Shown in pieces: positions 1-6,525 of a stretch of DNA of 9,283 bases (position 1 is the first letter of the stretch; each line of letters starts with the position of its first letter). Source of the stretch: an uncultured Capnocytophaga sp. Its GTDB lineage: Bacteria > Bacteroidota > Bacteroidia > Flavobacteriales > Flavobacteriaceae. The stretch spans positions 1 through 9,283 of the forward strand of contig CAJPPS010000039.1 of assembly GCA_905372595.1 (NCBI GenBank), read 5' to 3'. A program made the position numbers and the translations under genes. A model generated the notes under the pieces. It saw nothing but the letters and a program-made list of their open reading frames with translations. It did no database searches and had not been told where the DNA came from.

Positions 1-86
1 ACCAGCTCCCTTAGAATCCTCCAGGGTGGGAACACAGCAAAGGTATAAGGTTGTAGCGGTGCGATGTAGGTAGCTTGCCTTTTTTT
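1..86 (+). ncRNA. ffs: Signal recognition particle RNA (small bacterial type), 3' part; 5' end outside window
   Basis: This is the RNA scaffold of the signal recognition particle, which binds Ffh and targets nascent inner-membrane and exported proteins to FtsY and the translocon. The apical SRP domain is visible around bases 18-43. A CCT...AGG outer pair encloses the CAGG/AGCA asymmetric internal loop that forms the Ffh-binding site, then a GTG/CAC stem closed by a GGAA tetraloop at about 30-33. Further helices follow outward: CCTTA (8-12) with TAAGG (46-50), and ACC-GCT (1-7) with AGC-GGT (55-60). The remaining 3' strand, through GCTTGCC ending at 79, has no partner inside the window, so its 5' complement must lie to the left. 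A run of seven T at 80-86 looks like the transcription end. This was identified by motif and folding by eye. Confidence 0.85.
80..86 (+). terminator. T-run at the 3' end of SRP RNA
   Basis: Seven consecutive T directly follow the last paired bases (GCTTGCC) of the SRP RNA. The closing helix of the RNA itself, whose 5' strand lies outside the window, would serve as the terminator stem. Leaky termination here could also supply transcripts to the gene that starts at 123. Confidence 0.5.
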
Positions 87-122
87 ATTTTATATACTCC
101 ATTAACTATAATAGATTAAGAA

Positions 123-2252
123 ATGACAGAACAACAAATTCTAAAGAAAATAGATAAATTAAATGAGGATGACCATATTCAAGCAGTGGTTGATTTTATA
201 GAAAAATTACCTCATAAAGATAAAACTACAGAAGTACTCAGTGAATTAGGACGTGCTTATAATAATCTCTATTGGCAAAAGCCTTCAGAAGCTAATGAAA
301 AGTATTTGAAAAAAGCAGTAGAAGTGTTCAAATACCTTGAAGAAGAAATAGGAGATACTGAAAGCTGGAATTATAGGATTGGTTATTCCTATTTTTACTT
401 GAATAATATAGAAGAATCTAAAAAACACTTGGAAAAATCTTCTGCTGTTCCAGGAGCTCAGGAATTATTACACTATATAACTATTGCTCAAAATAAAGGG
501 ATAACTCTTAGAGATGCCGTCAAAGGAGGAGTAGGAGAAGTAGAATATATACTAGAAGATTTTTTGGTAGCTATCCAGAAATATGCCCCTCAGATGGAAC
601 ATTATTTAGGGCAACCTGCTACAGAGCAAGAATTGGCCTCTTTTGAAGAACATTTAGGATATTCTCTTCCAGAGACATTTAAGCAACTTCATAGAACATT
701 CAGTGGTCAGTCTCAGAAAAAACCTTTCTTTGGAGTAGGACAGAGATTCGTCGCACTTGATGAAATTGAGGAGATTCAACGACGAATGCTGAACTTTGTC
801 GTTGAAAATTATGGTGAAAATTGGCAGGAGACTCATATTCCAGAGGATGTTTTTGAGGAAGAAGGTTACATAAAAAATCAGCTTTTCAGTTACAAATGGG
901 TACCTTTTATGGTGCAAGAAGTAGATGGAGAACCTAATAGTTATCTTTGTTTTGATTTTGATAATGATCAAGAAGGAGAATATGGTCAGCTTATAGGAAT
1001 AACGCCAGATAAAGAGCTTGAGTATTATGAGCTTTCATTTATATTTCCAGGACTTTTCCATTGGTTATCAGCAACTAATGAAGGGCTAGAGACAGGGAGA
1101 ATGCTTTATTCAGAAGAGTTGGATGCTATTGAATTTCTAAATAGGAACACCTCAGAAACGGCTTTTTACGAAGAAGATGAACGGGAAGCATTGGAGAAAT
1201 ATATAAAAGAAAATTTTGGTGATTTTGAGGAAGTCTTTCACGAGCTAGTTTCTCCAGATATTCATTGTGATATATATGTTGTCAAGCCTACACCAGAACG
1301 CAATTATTATACTTTGGTTACAGGAGGAATGGGAGCTTATGCGATGAATGTTCCAGAAGGATTTGAAGTGAGTCCTTATGCAGAATTGGTAATAAATCTT
1401 CCTCCTTATTGGAATATAAAGAGTGAAGAGGAAAAAGACTATTGGCCTATTCGTTGGTTGAAAAACCTCTCTCGTCTACCTATAGATCAGCAAACTTTCC
1501 TCGCTTGGGGTCATACAGTTCCTATTGGAGATACCTTGGAAGGGACAGATTTTACCTGTATACTTCTTATTGCAGCAGATGATAAGAATGATGATAAAGA
1601 TGCTATTGTATCTCTTCCTAGTGGAAAAGAAGTACATTTTTATACTTTAGTGCCATTATATGAGAAAGAAATGCTTTATAAGTTAGAGAATGATAGTGGT
1701 GCTTTATTAGAACTTTTCTCAGAAAATGAAATTCCATATCCTCCTGTGGTAGATATTAATCGTGTAAATGTATGTGAGAACTTTACTCCAACTCAGAATA
1801 CCAATCTATTGGATAATGTTCATTGGGCATTTACACAGGAATATTTTCCAGGGTTAATGGTTTTCTGGGAGAGTGTTACGGCTTATAATAATGATATGGA
1901 AAATGATTTGGATGATTTCAATCCTTATGCAACCATATTCAATACACCTAAAGTAAAAATAATGTATCAGGCTTGGATAAAGAGCAAAAAAGAACTACAT
2001 AAGTTTGAGGTACTTGCCAATGAGAATATATTTGATGAGGAACCTAATGAAGATGGGTACTATCAGGCACTTATTGTAGCAGAATTATATTCAGGAGATG
2101 GAGCTTCTTTTGGAGCATTGGAGTTGCTTTGGTTTATCCATAATACTTTGTCTAACAAAGATTTGGGTCAGTATATTTTCTTTGAAGGATTTGATATAGA
2201 AGGCTATGAGGAAGATGGAACTCCTGTTATTTTCATTAATTGTGGTTTATAG
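123..2252 (+). CDS. Multidomain SMI1/KNR4 - SUFU protein, immunity-like
   Basis: This 709-residue acidic, soluble protein has no signal peptide or membrane segment, so it is probably cytoplasmic. Residues 1-125 look like TPR-type helical repeats (ELGRAYNNLYW near 41-51, RIGYSYFYLNNIEESKKHL near 85-103). Residues about 158-315 match the SMI1/KNR4 family (LGYSLPETFKQLHRTFSG near 178-195, FPGLFHWL near 308-315). Residues about 355-545 match the suppressor-of-fused (SUFU) domain: YTLVTGGMGAYAMNVPE near 396-412, YAELVINLPPYW near 419-430, WPIRWLKNLSRLP near 441-453 and WGHTVPIGD near 462-470. Residues about 555-709 are a further domain I cannot name (PKVKIMYQAWIKSKKEL, then YIFFEGFDIEGY and a CGL end). 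SMI1/KNR4 and SUFU domains are known as immunity modules against polymorphic toxins in bacteria, so a protective or toxin-binding role is inferred. No toxin gene is next to it. The ATG at 123 is the first in frame and lies 36 bases after the SRP RNA T-run. No canonical -33/-7 promoter is evident before it. Confidence 0.85.
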   Translation: MTEQQILKKIDKLNEDDHIQAVVDFIEKLPHKDKTTEVLSELGRAYNNLYWQKPSEANEKYLKKAVEVFKYLEEEIGDTESWNYRIGYSYFYLNNIEESKKHLEKSSAVPGAQELLHYITIAQNKGITLRDAVKGGVGEVEYILEDFLVAIQKYAPQMEHYLGQPATEQELASFEEHLGYSLPETFKQLHRTFSGQSQKKPFFGVGQRFVALDEIEEIQRRMLNFVVENYGENWQETHIPEDVFEEEGYIKNQLFSYKWVPFMVQEVDGEPNSYLCFDFDNDQEGEYGQLIGITPDKELEYYELSFIFPGLFHWLSATNEGLETGRMLYSEELDAIEFLNRNTSETAFYEEDEREALEKYIKENFGDFEEVFHELVSPDIHCDIYVVKPTPERNYYTLVTGGMGAYAMNVPEGFEVSPYAELVINLPPYWNIKSEEEKDYWPIRWLKNLSRLPIDQQTFLAWGHTVPIGDTLEGTDFTCILLIAADDKNDDKDAIVSLPSGKEVHFYTLVPLYEKEMLYKLENDSGALLELFSENEIPYPPVVDINRVNVCENFTPTQNTNLLDNVHWAFTQEYFPGLMVFWESVTAYNNDMENDLDDFNPYATIFNTPKVKIMYQAWIKSKKELHKFEVLANENIFDEEPNEDGYYQALIVAELYSGDGASFGALELLWFIHNTLSNKDLGQYIFFEGFDIEGYEEDGTPVIFINCGL

Positions 2253-2276
2253 AAATTTCCTTATTCAAAATAGAAA

Positions 2277-2311
2277 AAATAAAGGTTGTTCATTTTGAGC
2301 AACCTTTATTT
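2277..2311. terminator. Bidirectional terminator between the SUFU gene and mdh
   Basis: An inverted repeat pairs 2277-2288 with 2300-2311 (core AAAGGTTG/CAACCTTT, 12 bp), extended inward by a T-G wobble and two more pairs to a 5-base loop ATTTT at 2292-2296. The stem has an A-rich 5' flank and a T-rich 3' arm, so it can work in either direction. It lies 24 bases after the stop of the + strand gene and 6 bases after the stop of the convergent mdh gene. Confidence 0.85.
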
Positions 2312-2317
2312 ATAGAT

Positions 2318-3250
2318 TTATAGGACGTTATCTAAAGCCTTATTGATTTCTCGCACAGCTGAAGCACTTTCTTTGAATTTAGCTTTTTCTTCTTCAGAGA
2401 GTTCTATATTAATGATTTCTTCAATACCATTCTTACCAATAACAGTAGGGACTCCTAGGCAGATATCACTTTCGCCATATTCTCCATTGAGAAGTGTAGA
2501 ACAAGGATATACTTTTTTCTGATCACAAGCAATGGCTTGTACAAGAGCAGAAACAGCTGCACCTGGTGCATACCAAGCAGAAGTACCCAAGAGCTTAGTA
2601 AGAGTAGCTCCACCTACTTTTGTTTCCTGTGATACATATTCTAACTGTTCTTCAGAAAGGAATTGGCTTACAGGCACTCCATTTCTGGAAGCCAATCGAG
2701 TAAGAGGAAGCATTCCAGTATCACTGTGAGCTGCGATAACCATACCATCTACATCGGAAATAGGACTTTTAAGAGCTTCTGCAAGGCGATATTTGAAACG
2801 AGCAGAGTCCAAAGCTCCTCCCATCCCTATAATTCTATTTTTAGGAAGTTTGGTTACTTTATGAACTAAATAAGCCAAAGTATCCATAGGATTACTTACG
2901 ATGATGATAATTACATTGGGCGAATATTTTATAAGTTGTTCTACAACTGATTTTACAATGTTCGCATTTGTTCCAATGAGTTCTTCTCGGGTCATTCCGG
3001 GCTTGCGAGGAATACCAGAGGTGATGACAGCAACTTCACTTCCTGCGGTTTGAGAATAATCATTGGTAACCCCTTTAATACGAGTGTCAAAACCATTCAA
3101 AGAAGCCGTTTGCATTAAGTCCATTGCTTTCCCTTCTGCAAATCCTTCCTTAATATCCAGTAGAATGACCTCAGAAGCAAAATTCTTAAGTGCAATATAC
3201 TCTGCACAACTTGCGCCTACAGCACCAGCGCCTACTACAGTTACTTTCAT
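2318..3250 (-). CDS. mdh: Malate dehydrogenase (NAD-dependent)
   Basis: This enzyme interconverts malate and oxaloacetate with NAD in the TCA cycle, in the cytoplasm. The 310-residue product has the usual length of the LDH-like MDH group. The glycine-rich nucleotide loop GAGAVGAS is at 7-14, and the acidic residue that selects NAD is D32 in LLDI. Substrate arginines R82 and R88 lie in PRKPGMTRE, N120 in SNPMD, and D148 and R151 in ALDSARF. The catalytic histidine is H175 in AAHSDTGM, followed by the conserved KVGGATLTKLLGTSAWYAPG at 211-230. The ATG at 3248-3250 is chosen because it begins exactly at the Rossmann strand (MKVTVVGAG). An in-frame upstream ATG would add 22 residues lying over the predicted promoter. 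The histidine motif reads H-S-D instead of the textbook H-G-D; I regard this as a lineage variant. The gene is monocistronic: its own promoter is upstream and a convergent terminator follows. Confidence 0.95.
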   Translation of the reverse strand: MKVTVVGAGAVGASCAEYIALKNFASEVILLDIKEGFAEGKAMDLMQTASLNGFDTRIKGVTNDYSQTAGSEVAVITSGIPRKPGMTREELIGTNANIVKSVVEQLIKYSPNVIIIIVSNPMDTLAYLVHKVTKLPKNRIIGMGGALDSARFKYRLAEALKSPISDVDGMVIAAHSDTGMLPLTRLASRNGVPVSQFLSEEQLEYVSQETKVGGATLTKLLGTSAWYAPGAAVSALVQAIACDQKKVYPCSTLLNGEYGESDICLGVPTVIGKNGIEEIINIELSEEEKAKFKESASAVREINKALDNVL

Positions 3251-3276
3251 AAAAAAATGATTAAATTTTGTTAGGT

Positions 3277-3307
3277 CAAAGTTACGAAAAAAATCTGACT
3301 TATACAA
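3277..3307 (-). promoter_or_regulatory. Bacteroidota-type promoter of mdh
   Basis: Read on the - strand, a TTG at 3307-3305 is followed after 20 bases by TAACTTTG at 3284-3277. This matches the -33 TTG and -7 TAnnTTTG consensus of the Bacteroidota primary sigma factor exactly, with spacing inside the usual 17-23 range. The -7 box ends 26 bases before the mdh ATG, which implies a short leader of about 20 bases. Confidence 0.75.
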
Positions 3308-3328
3308 TAAATTCAATCATTTTTTAAT

Positions 3329-3340
3329 CTTTATATAAAG
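3329..3340. repeat. 12-bp perfect palindrome upstream of the mdh promoter
   Basis: CTTTATATAAAG reads the same on both strands. It lies about 21 bases upstream of the mdh -33 element and 20 bases after the end of the SurA-like gene. It could be an operator half-site pair or part of a weak stem ending the upstream transcript, but no T-run follows. In AT-rich DNA such a palindrome can arise by chance. Confidence 0.3.
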
Positions 3341-3360
3341 TGATGGATGACTATAAAGGG

Positions 3361-4716
3361 TTATTTTTTTAGCCAATTATTTGAAAAAGAACAATTTCTA
3401 TATTCTCCTTTTATTGAAACAAAAGTCTTTTTAATAGCATCGTCAATCCATTTACGAACCGCAGTTAATTGTTTTTCTTTAAGAGCTAATTCGCGAATTT
3501 TTGTATAGTCATTAACAAAATCAGCTGTATGCTCATTGATACGGTTGGTAACACGGAATATTTTATACATTTTCCTACCACTTCTGTCTTCATCTACAAT
3601 AGGAGAAGAAACCTCCTCTTCTTTAAGAGAAGCTACCTGAGAATATAATAGAGGTTCCATACGAGTTAGCTCAAACTTAGTAGAATAGTTCTCAGGGTTA
3701 ATCAGTTGTCCGCCATCTTCTTTTGTCTCTTTCTCATCGGAGAAATTTTTAGCAGCCTCAGCAAAAGTAAATTCTTTGTTAAGAATTTTTTCACGAATAT
3801 CATTTATTTTCTTTTTAGCTTCTTCTAGTGCTTTGTCAGGAATTTGGGGAACCATAAGGATATGACGTACAGAAACCTCTTTTCCTCGTATTTTTACTAC
3901 TTGGATAATATGCCAGCCAAAGTCTGTCTTGAAAGGATCCGAAATTTCTCCTTCTTGGAGGCTAAAAGCCACATCTTTAAATTCTTTAGCAAAACTAGAT
4001 TTTCTATTGAAAGTAAGTTCCTTACCTCCAGTAGCCCTATCAGCAGAATATAAGATAGCTTTGGTTGGGAAGCTGGCTCCATTCTCTAAGACATCTTTCT
4101 TGATTTCCTTAAGTTGTTCAATTACTTTATCTATTTCACTCTGAGGTGCTTTGGGTTCTATTACTATTTGAGCAATCTCTAGTTCGGTACCAATAGTGGG
4201 GAGCTCATCTTTGGGTATTTTATTAAAGAACTGTTTTACTTCTTCAGGAGTAACTTCTATATTTTCTACGATTTTAGCCTTCATTTTGGAGCTTAATTCA
4301 TTCTGTCGCAGAATATTAAAAAGTTCATCACGGAGTGATTGTTCATCCTCTTTGTTATAAAATTTCACAACTTTCTGAATATCACCGATTTGTTCTACTA
4401 AGAAATCTATACGGCGGTTCACTCCATCTCGGATTTCCTCATCTGAAATCTTGATACTATCCTGTATAGCTTGGCTTACATATAGCTTATCTTCCATAAG
4501 CTTACCTAATAGCTGACATCTTGTAATCTCTTTTGTATCAACATTCTGAGATTTTAGTTCAATGAGAGAACGATCAATATCTGTTTCCAAGATTAAGTAA
4601 TCTCCTATGACAGAAGCTACACCATCTACCTTAGTTTTAGAGTTCTGGGCAGAGATAACTTGAATGCAGAAAAGGAAAGCAATGAATAATCTTGAGAGGG
4701 AATTAATTTTCTTCAT
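3361..4716 (-). CDS. surA: SurA-like periplasmic peptidylprolyl isomerase (two parvulin domains)
   Basis: This is a predicted periplasmic chaperone and prolyl isomerase assisting folding of outer-membrane proteins. The 451-residue product starts with a signal peptide, MKKINSLSRL plus a hydrophobic stretch and cleavage after ISAQ near residue 24. A SurA N-terminal-like helical chaperone region follows (about 27-165). The first PpiC/parvulin domain is at about 176-280 (IAQIVIEP, ATGGKELTF, FAKEFKDVAFSLQEGEISDP, TDFGWHIIQV) and the second at about 283-392 (VRHILMVP, EDGGQLINP, LKEEEVSSPI). The C-terminal helix ends in SNNWLKK. Size and order match SurA with two PPIase domains. The ATG at 4714-4716 is preferred over one ten codons upstream because it gives a clean signal peptide. 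It lies inside the end of the upstream lipoprotein gene (14-base overlap), so translational coupling is likely. The symbol is assigned by family resemblance; orthology to Escherichia coli SurA is not proved. Confidence 0.88.
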   Translation of the reverse strand: MKKINSLSRLFIAFLFCIQVISAQNSKTKVDGVASVIGDYLILETDIDRSLIELKSQNVDTKEITRCQLLGKLMEDKLYVSQAIQDSIKISDEEIRDGVNRRIDFLVEQIGDIQKVVKFYNKEDEQSLRDELFNILRQNELSSKMKAKIVENIEVTPEEVKQFFNKIPKDELPTIGTELEIAQIVIEPKAPQSEIDKVIEQLKEIKKDVLENGASFPTKAILYSADRATGGKELTFNRKSSFAKEFKDVAFSLQEGEISDPFKTDFGWHIIQVVKIRGKEVSVRHILMVPQIPDKALEEAKKKINDIREKILNKEFTFAEAAKNFSDEKETKEDGGQLINPENYSTKFELTRMEPLLYSQVASLKEEEVSSPIVDEDRSGRKMYKIFRVTNRINEHTADFVNDYTKIRELALKEKQLTAVRKWIDDAIKKTFVSIKGEYRNCSFSNNWLKK

Positions 4717-5551
4717 ATAGTTCAAACTGTTTTTTCTTAATAGCATTAGTAATGATTTCTTTTTCTAAGTTGTTGATATAATTGCTTTTACGTTTGTTTA
4801 AAATGATTTGTTTTAGAGTAGGGGATACATACTCTATAGGGGCATAATCACTGGAGTCTAGGAAATTATTTATTTTAACTAAATATACATTAGTAGAATC
4901 TCTCTGTTCCAAAAACTGGTTTATGAATCTTTTATTCAGTTTGTTCTTCATAATAGGGAGCTTTTCCTCTACATCAGTAGCTCTTACCCATATACTGTCA
5001 TTGAGAAAAAGAGACCTAAAAGAGGTTGAAAGAGAATCTATATACGACTTATCTTTGGAGGAAAAGTTCCTAAAAGAGCTGATTAATTTCTGTGAAATAT
5101 TTCCTATAGGAATCTCTAGATAACGTAACTGTACTAAGTTCTCATTAAGCTTGAATATATCTTTGTTTTCTTGGTAAAATTTCTCTTTTTCGGTACGAGT
5201 AATGGTAGTATCTACCTGTCGGGTAAGCAAGTCAAGATAAGCCTGAGAATATAGGTCTGTTCTGTACTCATTTACAAGTTGTTCAAAGGCTTCTTTTTTG
5301 TTATTTGATAAATTATCCTGAGCTTTAGCAAAAAGTAGTTTCTTTAGAGCCCAATGATTGATAAAAGGGGTTACAATACGTACACTATCTTCCAAGGTGT
5401 AATTGGGAGGGAGGAGTTTTTTTACATCATCTTCATAAAGATAAGCCTCACCTACTCGAGCAATTACCTTGCCGCTCCTAGGGGTATCAGTCCAATGACA
5501 AGCTGTAAAAAAGAAGGCTAAGAGTTGGAAAATAAGTATCTTTTCTTTCAT
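4703..5551 (-). CDS. SurA-like lipoprotein without a PPIase domain
   Basis: This 282-residue predicted lipoprotein begins with a short signal peptide, MKEKILIFQLLAFFFTAC, whose lipobox FTAC places the lipidated cysteine at residue 18. The residues after it (HWTD) do not form an obvious acidic surface-export signal, so it probably faces the periplasm. The mature start GKVIARVGEAYLYEDDVKKLLP (about 27-48), then DSVRIVTPFINHWALKKLLFAKA, resembles the N-terminal chaperone region of SurA/PpiD proteins in Bacteroidota. The rest is helical and charged, and I see no GG-containing parvulin core. It overlaps the downstream SurA-like gene by 14 bases in another frame, so the two are almost certainly made together. 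I infer a helper or anchoring role in outer-membrane protein folding; automated annotation often labels such proteins peptidylprolyl isomerase. The start is the first ATG directly before the signal peptide. Confidence 0.82.
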   Translation of the reverse strand: MKEKILIFQLLAFFFTACHWTDTPRSGKVIARVGEAYLYEDDVKKLLPPNYTLEDSVRIVTPFINHWALKKLLFAKAQDNLSNNKKEAFEQLVNEYRTDLYSQAYLDLLTRQVDTTITRTEKEKFYQENKDIFKLNENLVQLRYLEIPIGNISQKLISSFRNFSSKDKSYIDSLSTSFRSLFLNDSIWVRATDVEEKLPIMKNKLNKRFINQFLEQRDSTNVYLVKINNFLDSSDYAPIEYVSPTLKQIILNKRKSNYINNLEKEIITNAIKKKQFELYEEN

Positions 5552-5610
5552 TTTAGCGTTTTTTAAGAAATCTACGCAAAATCATTGCAAGTTACAGCTA
5601 TTTTGAAAAT

Positions 5611-5635
5611 AAAACTAATCAATTAGTTTTTTTTT
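5611..5635 (-). terminator. Probable terminator after cvpA
   Basis: An inverted repeat pairs AAAACTAA (5611-5618) with TTAGTTTT (5623-5630) around a 4-base loop. It begins a few bases after the cvpA stop. Read on the - strand, the stem is preceded by an A-run and followed by TTTT-A-TTTT. The stem is AT-rich, so strength is uncertain. On the + strand it would be followed by a longer T-run, but no + strand gene ends here. Confidence 0.55.
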
Positions 5636-5639
5636 AACT

Positions 5640-6146
5640 TTAGATGAAATTTTGGGGCGTAAAGGTATCCTTGAATTGGAAGATATAAGTACAAATCCAA
5701 GTATTGATTTCTATAATGGAAGGATAGAACAGGGAATTATCAGTTACTTCTTTTGGAATAATCTCTATAGCTCCTTTGTTCAGGTAAAGCAATGCAGTTC
5801 CTACAATAAGGCTCCACTTAAAAAGCCCAAAAAGAGCTCCTGCAATACGGTTGATAGGTCCTAAATATATACTTTCTAGGAACTTTGTTAAGAGCTTTCC
5901 TGTAATCCTTACAAGTACAAAAATGACCAGAAAAACAATCAAAAAAGAGATTATCTGATTGGTTTTTGCAGAGAAGGAAAGGCTATTATGGAGAAATTCT
6001 GAGGCTAAGGAAGAGAAATGAATAGCTCCGAAAAGGGCAATAAAGACCGCTAAAAGAGAAGCCACTTCCCATATGAATCCTTTGATGAATCCTTGAACAA
6101 CCCCAATGCCAAGAAGCAGGGCTAAAATGATATCTATGTTATTCAT
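5640..6146 (-). CDS. cvpA: CvpA family inner-membrane protein
   Basis: This 168-residue integral membrane protein belongs to the CvpA family, which was named for a role in colicin V production in Escherichia coli and is more generally linked to envelope homeostasis. Hydrophobic segments lie at about 4-17, 24-44, 64-82 and 103-122, giving four predicted membrane spans. Family signatures are visible: an acidic residue early in the first span (IDIILALLLGIGVVQGFIKGFIWEVASL, with G18, G23 and S30), and the NRIAGALFGLFKW segment at 99-111. The C-terminal 45 residues are soluble and less conserved in appearance. It lies 38 bases downstream of the DUF2795-like gene on the same strand, with a hairpin between them, so the two may share a transcript. 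The molecular function is not established, and the symbol reflects family membership only. Confidence 0.88.
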   Translation of the reverse strand: MNNIDIILALLLGIGVVQGFIKGFIWEVASLLAVFIALFGAIHFSSLASEFLHNSLSFSAKTNQIISFLIVFLVIFVLVRITGKLLTKFLESIYLGPINRIAGALFGLFKWSLIVGTALLYLNKGAIEIIPKEVTDNSLFYPSIIEINTWICTYIFQFKDTFTPQNFI

Positions 6147-6156
6147 TATAAAGAGA

Positions 6157-6178
6157 ATAGAGATGTTTCCATCTCTAT
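6157..6178 (-). repeat. 9-bp hairpin with GAAA loop just upstream of the cvpA start
   Basis: ATAGAGATG at 6178-6170's complementary arm pairs perfectly with CATCTCTAT, leaving a GAAA tetraloop when read on the - strand. It lies 6 bases after the DUF2795-like stop and 10 bases before the cvpA ATG. The downstream bases (TCTCTTTATA) are only mildly T-rich, so it may be a weak terminator or attenuator, an mRNA stability element, or a structure affecting cvpA translation. Confidence 0.6.
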
Positions 6179-6184
6179 AATAGG

Positions 6185-6406
6185 TTAATATTCCTCTTCA
6201 TTCCAGAGATAATCCTCTTCAGTAGGATAATCCGGCCAAATTTCTTCAATGGACTCATATATTTCTCCTTCATCCTCTAGGGATTCAAGGTTTTCTACAA
6301 CTTCCATAGGAGCTCCTGTACGATAAGCATAGTCTATAATTTCCTCTTTGGTAGCTGGCCAAGGAGCATCACTTAGATAAGAGGCAAGTTCTAACGTCCA
6401 ATACAT
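6185..6406 (-). CDS. Small acidic DUF2795-like protein
   Basis: This 73-residue, strongly acidic soluble protein begins MYWTLELASYLSDAPWPATK and ends EEDYLWNEEEY. The segment LELASYLSDAPWPATKEEIIDYAYRTGAPMEVVENLESL (about 5-43) matches the DUF2795 pattern: two or three helices with a PWPATK-type turn and a GAP followed by helix. Near-identical small proteins are, to my recollection, widespread in Bacteroidota genomes. Function is unknown. It has its own start context, with a TAnnTTTG box about 36 bases upstream, and precedes cvpA on the same strand. The length, the compact single domain and the family resemblance support a real gene despite its size. Confidence 0.85.
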   Translation of the reverse strand: MYWTLELASYLSDAPWPATKEEIIDYAYRTGAPMEVVENLESLEDEGEIYESIEEIWPDYPTEEDYLWNEEEY

Positions 6407-6441
6407 ATAATCTGAATTTATTAGTAATACTAAATTAGGTG

Positions 6442-6449
6442 CAAAAATA
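6442..6449 (-). promoter_or_regulatory. Candidate -7 box for the DUF2795-like gene and cvpA
   Basis: TATTTTTG on the - strand matches the Bacteroidota -7 consensus TAnnTTTG and ends 35 bases before the ATG at 6406. The upstream partner is poor: the nearest TTG is only 10 bases away and the next is about 31 bases away. The call rests on the -7 box alone, in very AT-rich sequence. Confidence 0.4.
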
Positions 6450-6481
6450 TAAAAAAATCCAATAAAAAAAGCGTATAGGTC

Positions 6482-6507
6482 AAAAAAAATAAACTATAGA
6501 ATAATTT
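6482..6507 (-). terminator. Weak candidate terminator after the Nudix gene
   Basis: Read on the - strand, a 7-bp AT-only stem with a T-G wobble (6507-6491, loop TCT) is followed by A and then eight T at 6489-6482. It begins 18 bases after the Nudix stop. The stem is weak, so the T-run carries most of the argument. Confidence 0.35.
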
Positions 6508-6525
6508 AACATTTCTTCTGGAGAA

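Noticed and set aside
654..971. 105-codon ORF on the - strand within the SUFU gene
   Set aside because: It lies wholly inside a well-supported coding region and its low-complexity translation shows no recognisable domain.
2532..3260. Three + strand ORFs of 65-68 codons opposite mdh
   Set aside because: They mirror the malate dehydrogenase coding sequence and have no independent start signals or domains.
3251..3316. Longer mdh start giving 22 extra N-terminal residues
   Set aside because: The extension precedes the canonical Rossmann start, is absent from the family's usual 310-residue length, and covers the predicted promoter.
4717..4746. Upstream start for the SurA-like protein, ten codons longer
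   Set aside because: The internal methionine gives a standard signal peptide; the longer form puts a polar stretch in front of it and deepens the overlap with the lipoprotein gene.
5552..5639. Promoter for the lipoprotein-SurA unit
   Set aside because: Partial matches such as TAACTTG and TAGATTTC occur, but none has a TTG at proper spacing, so no site is called.
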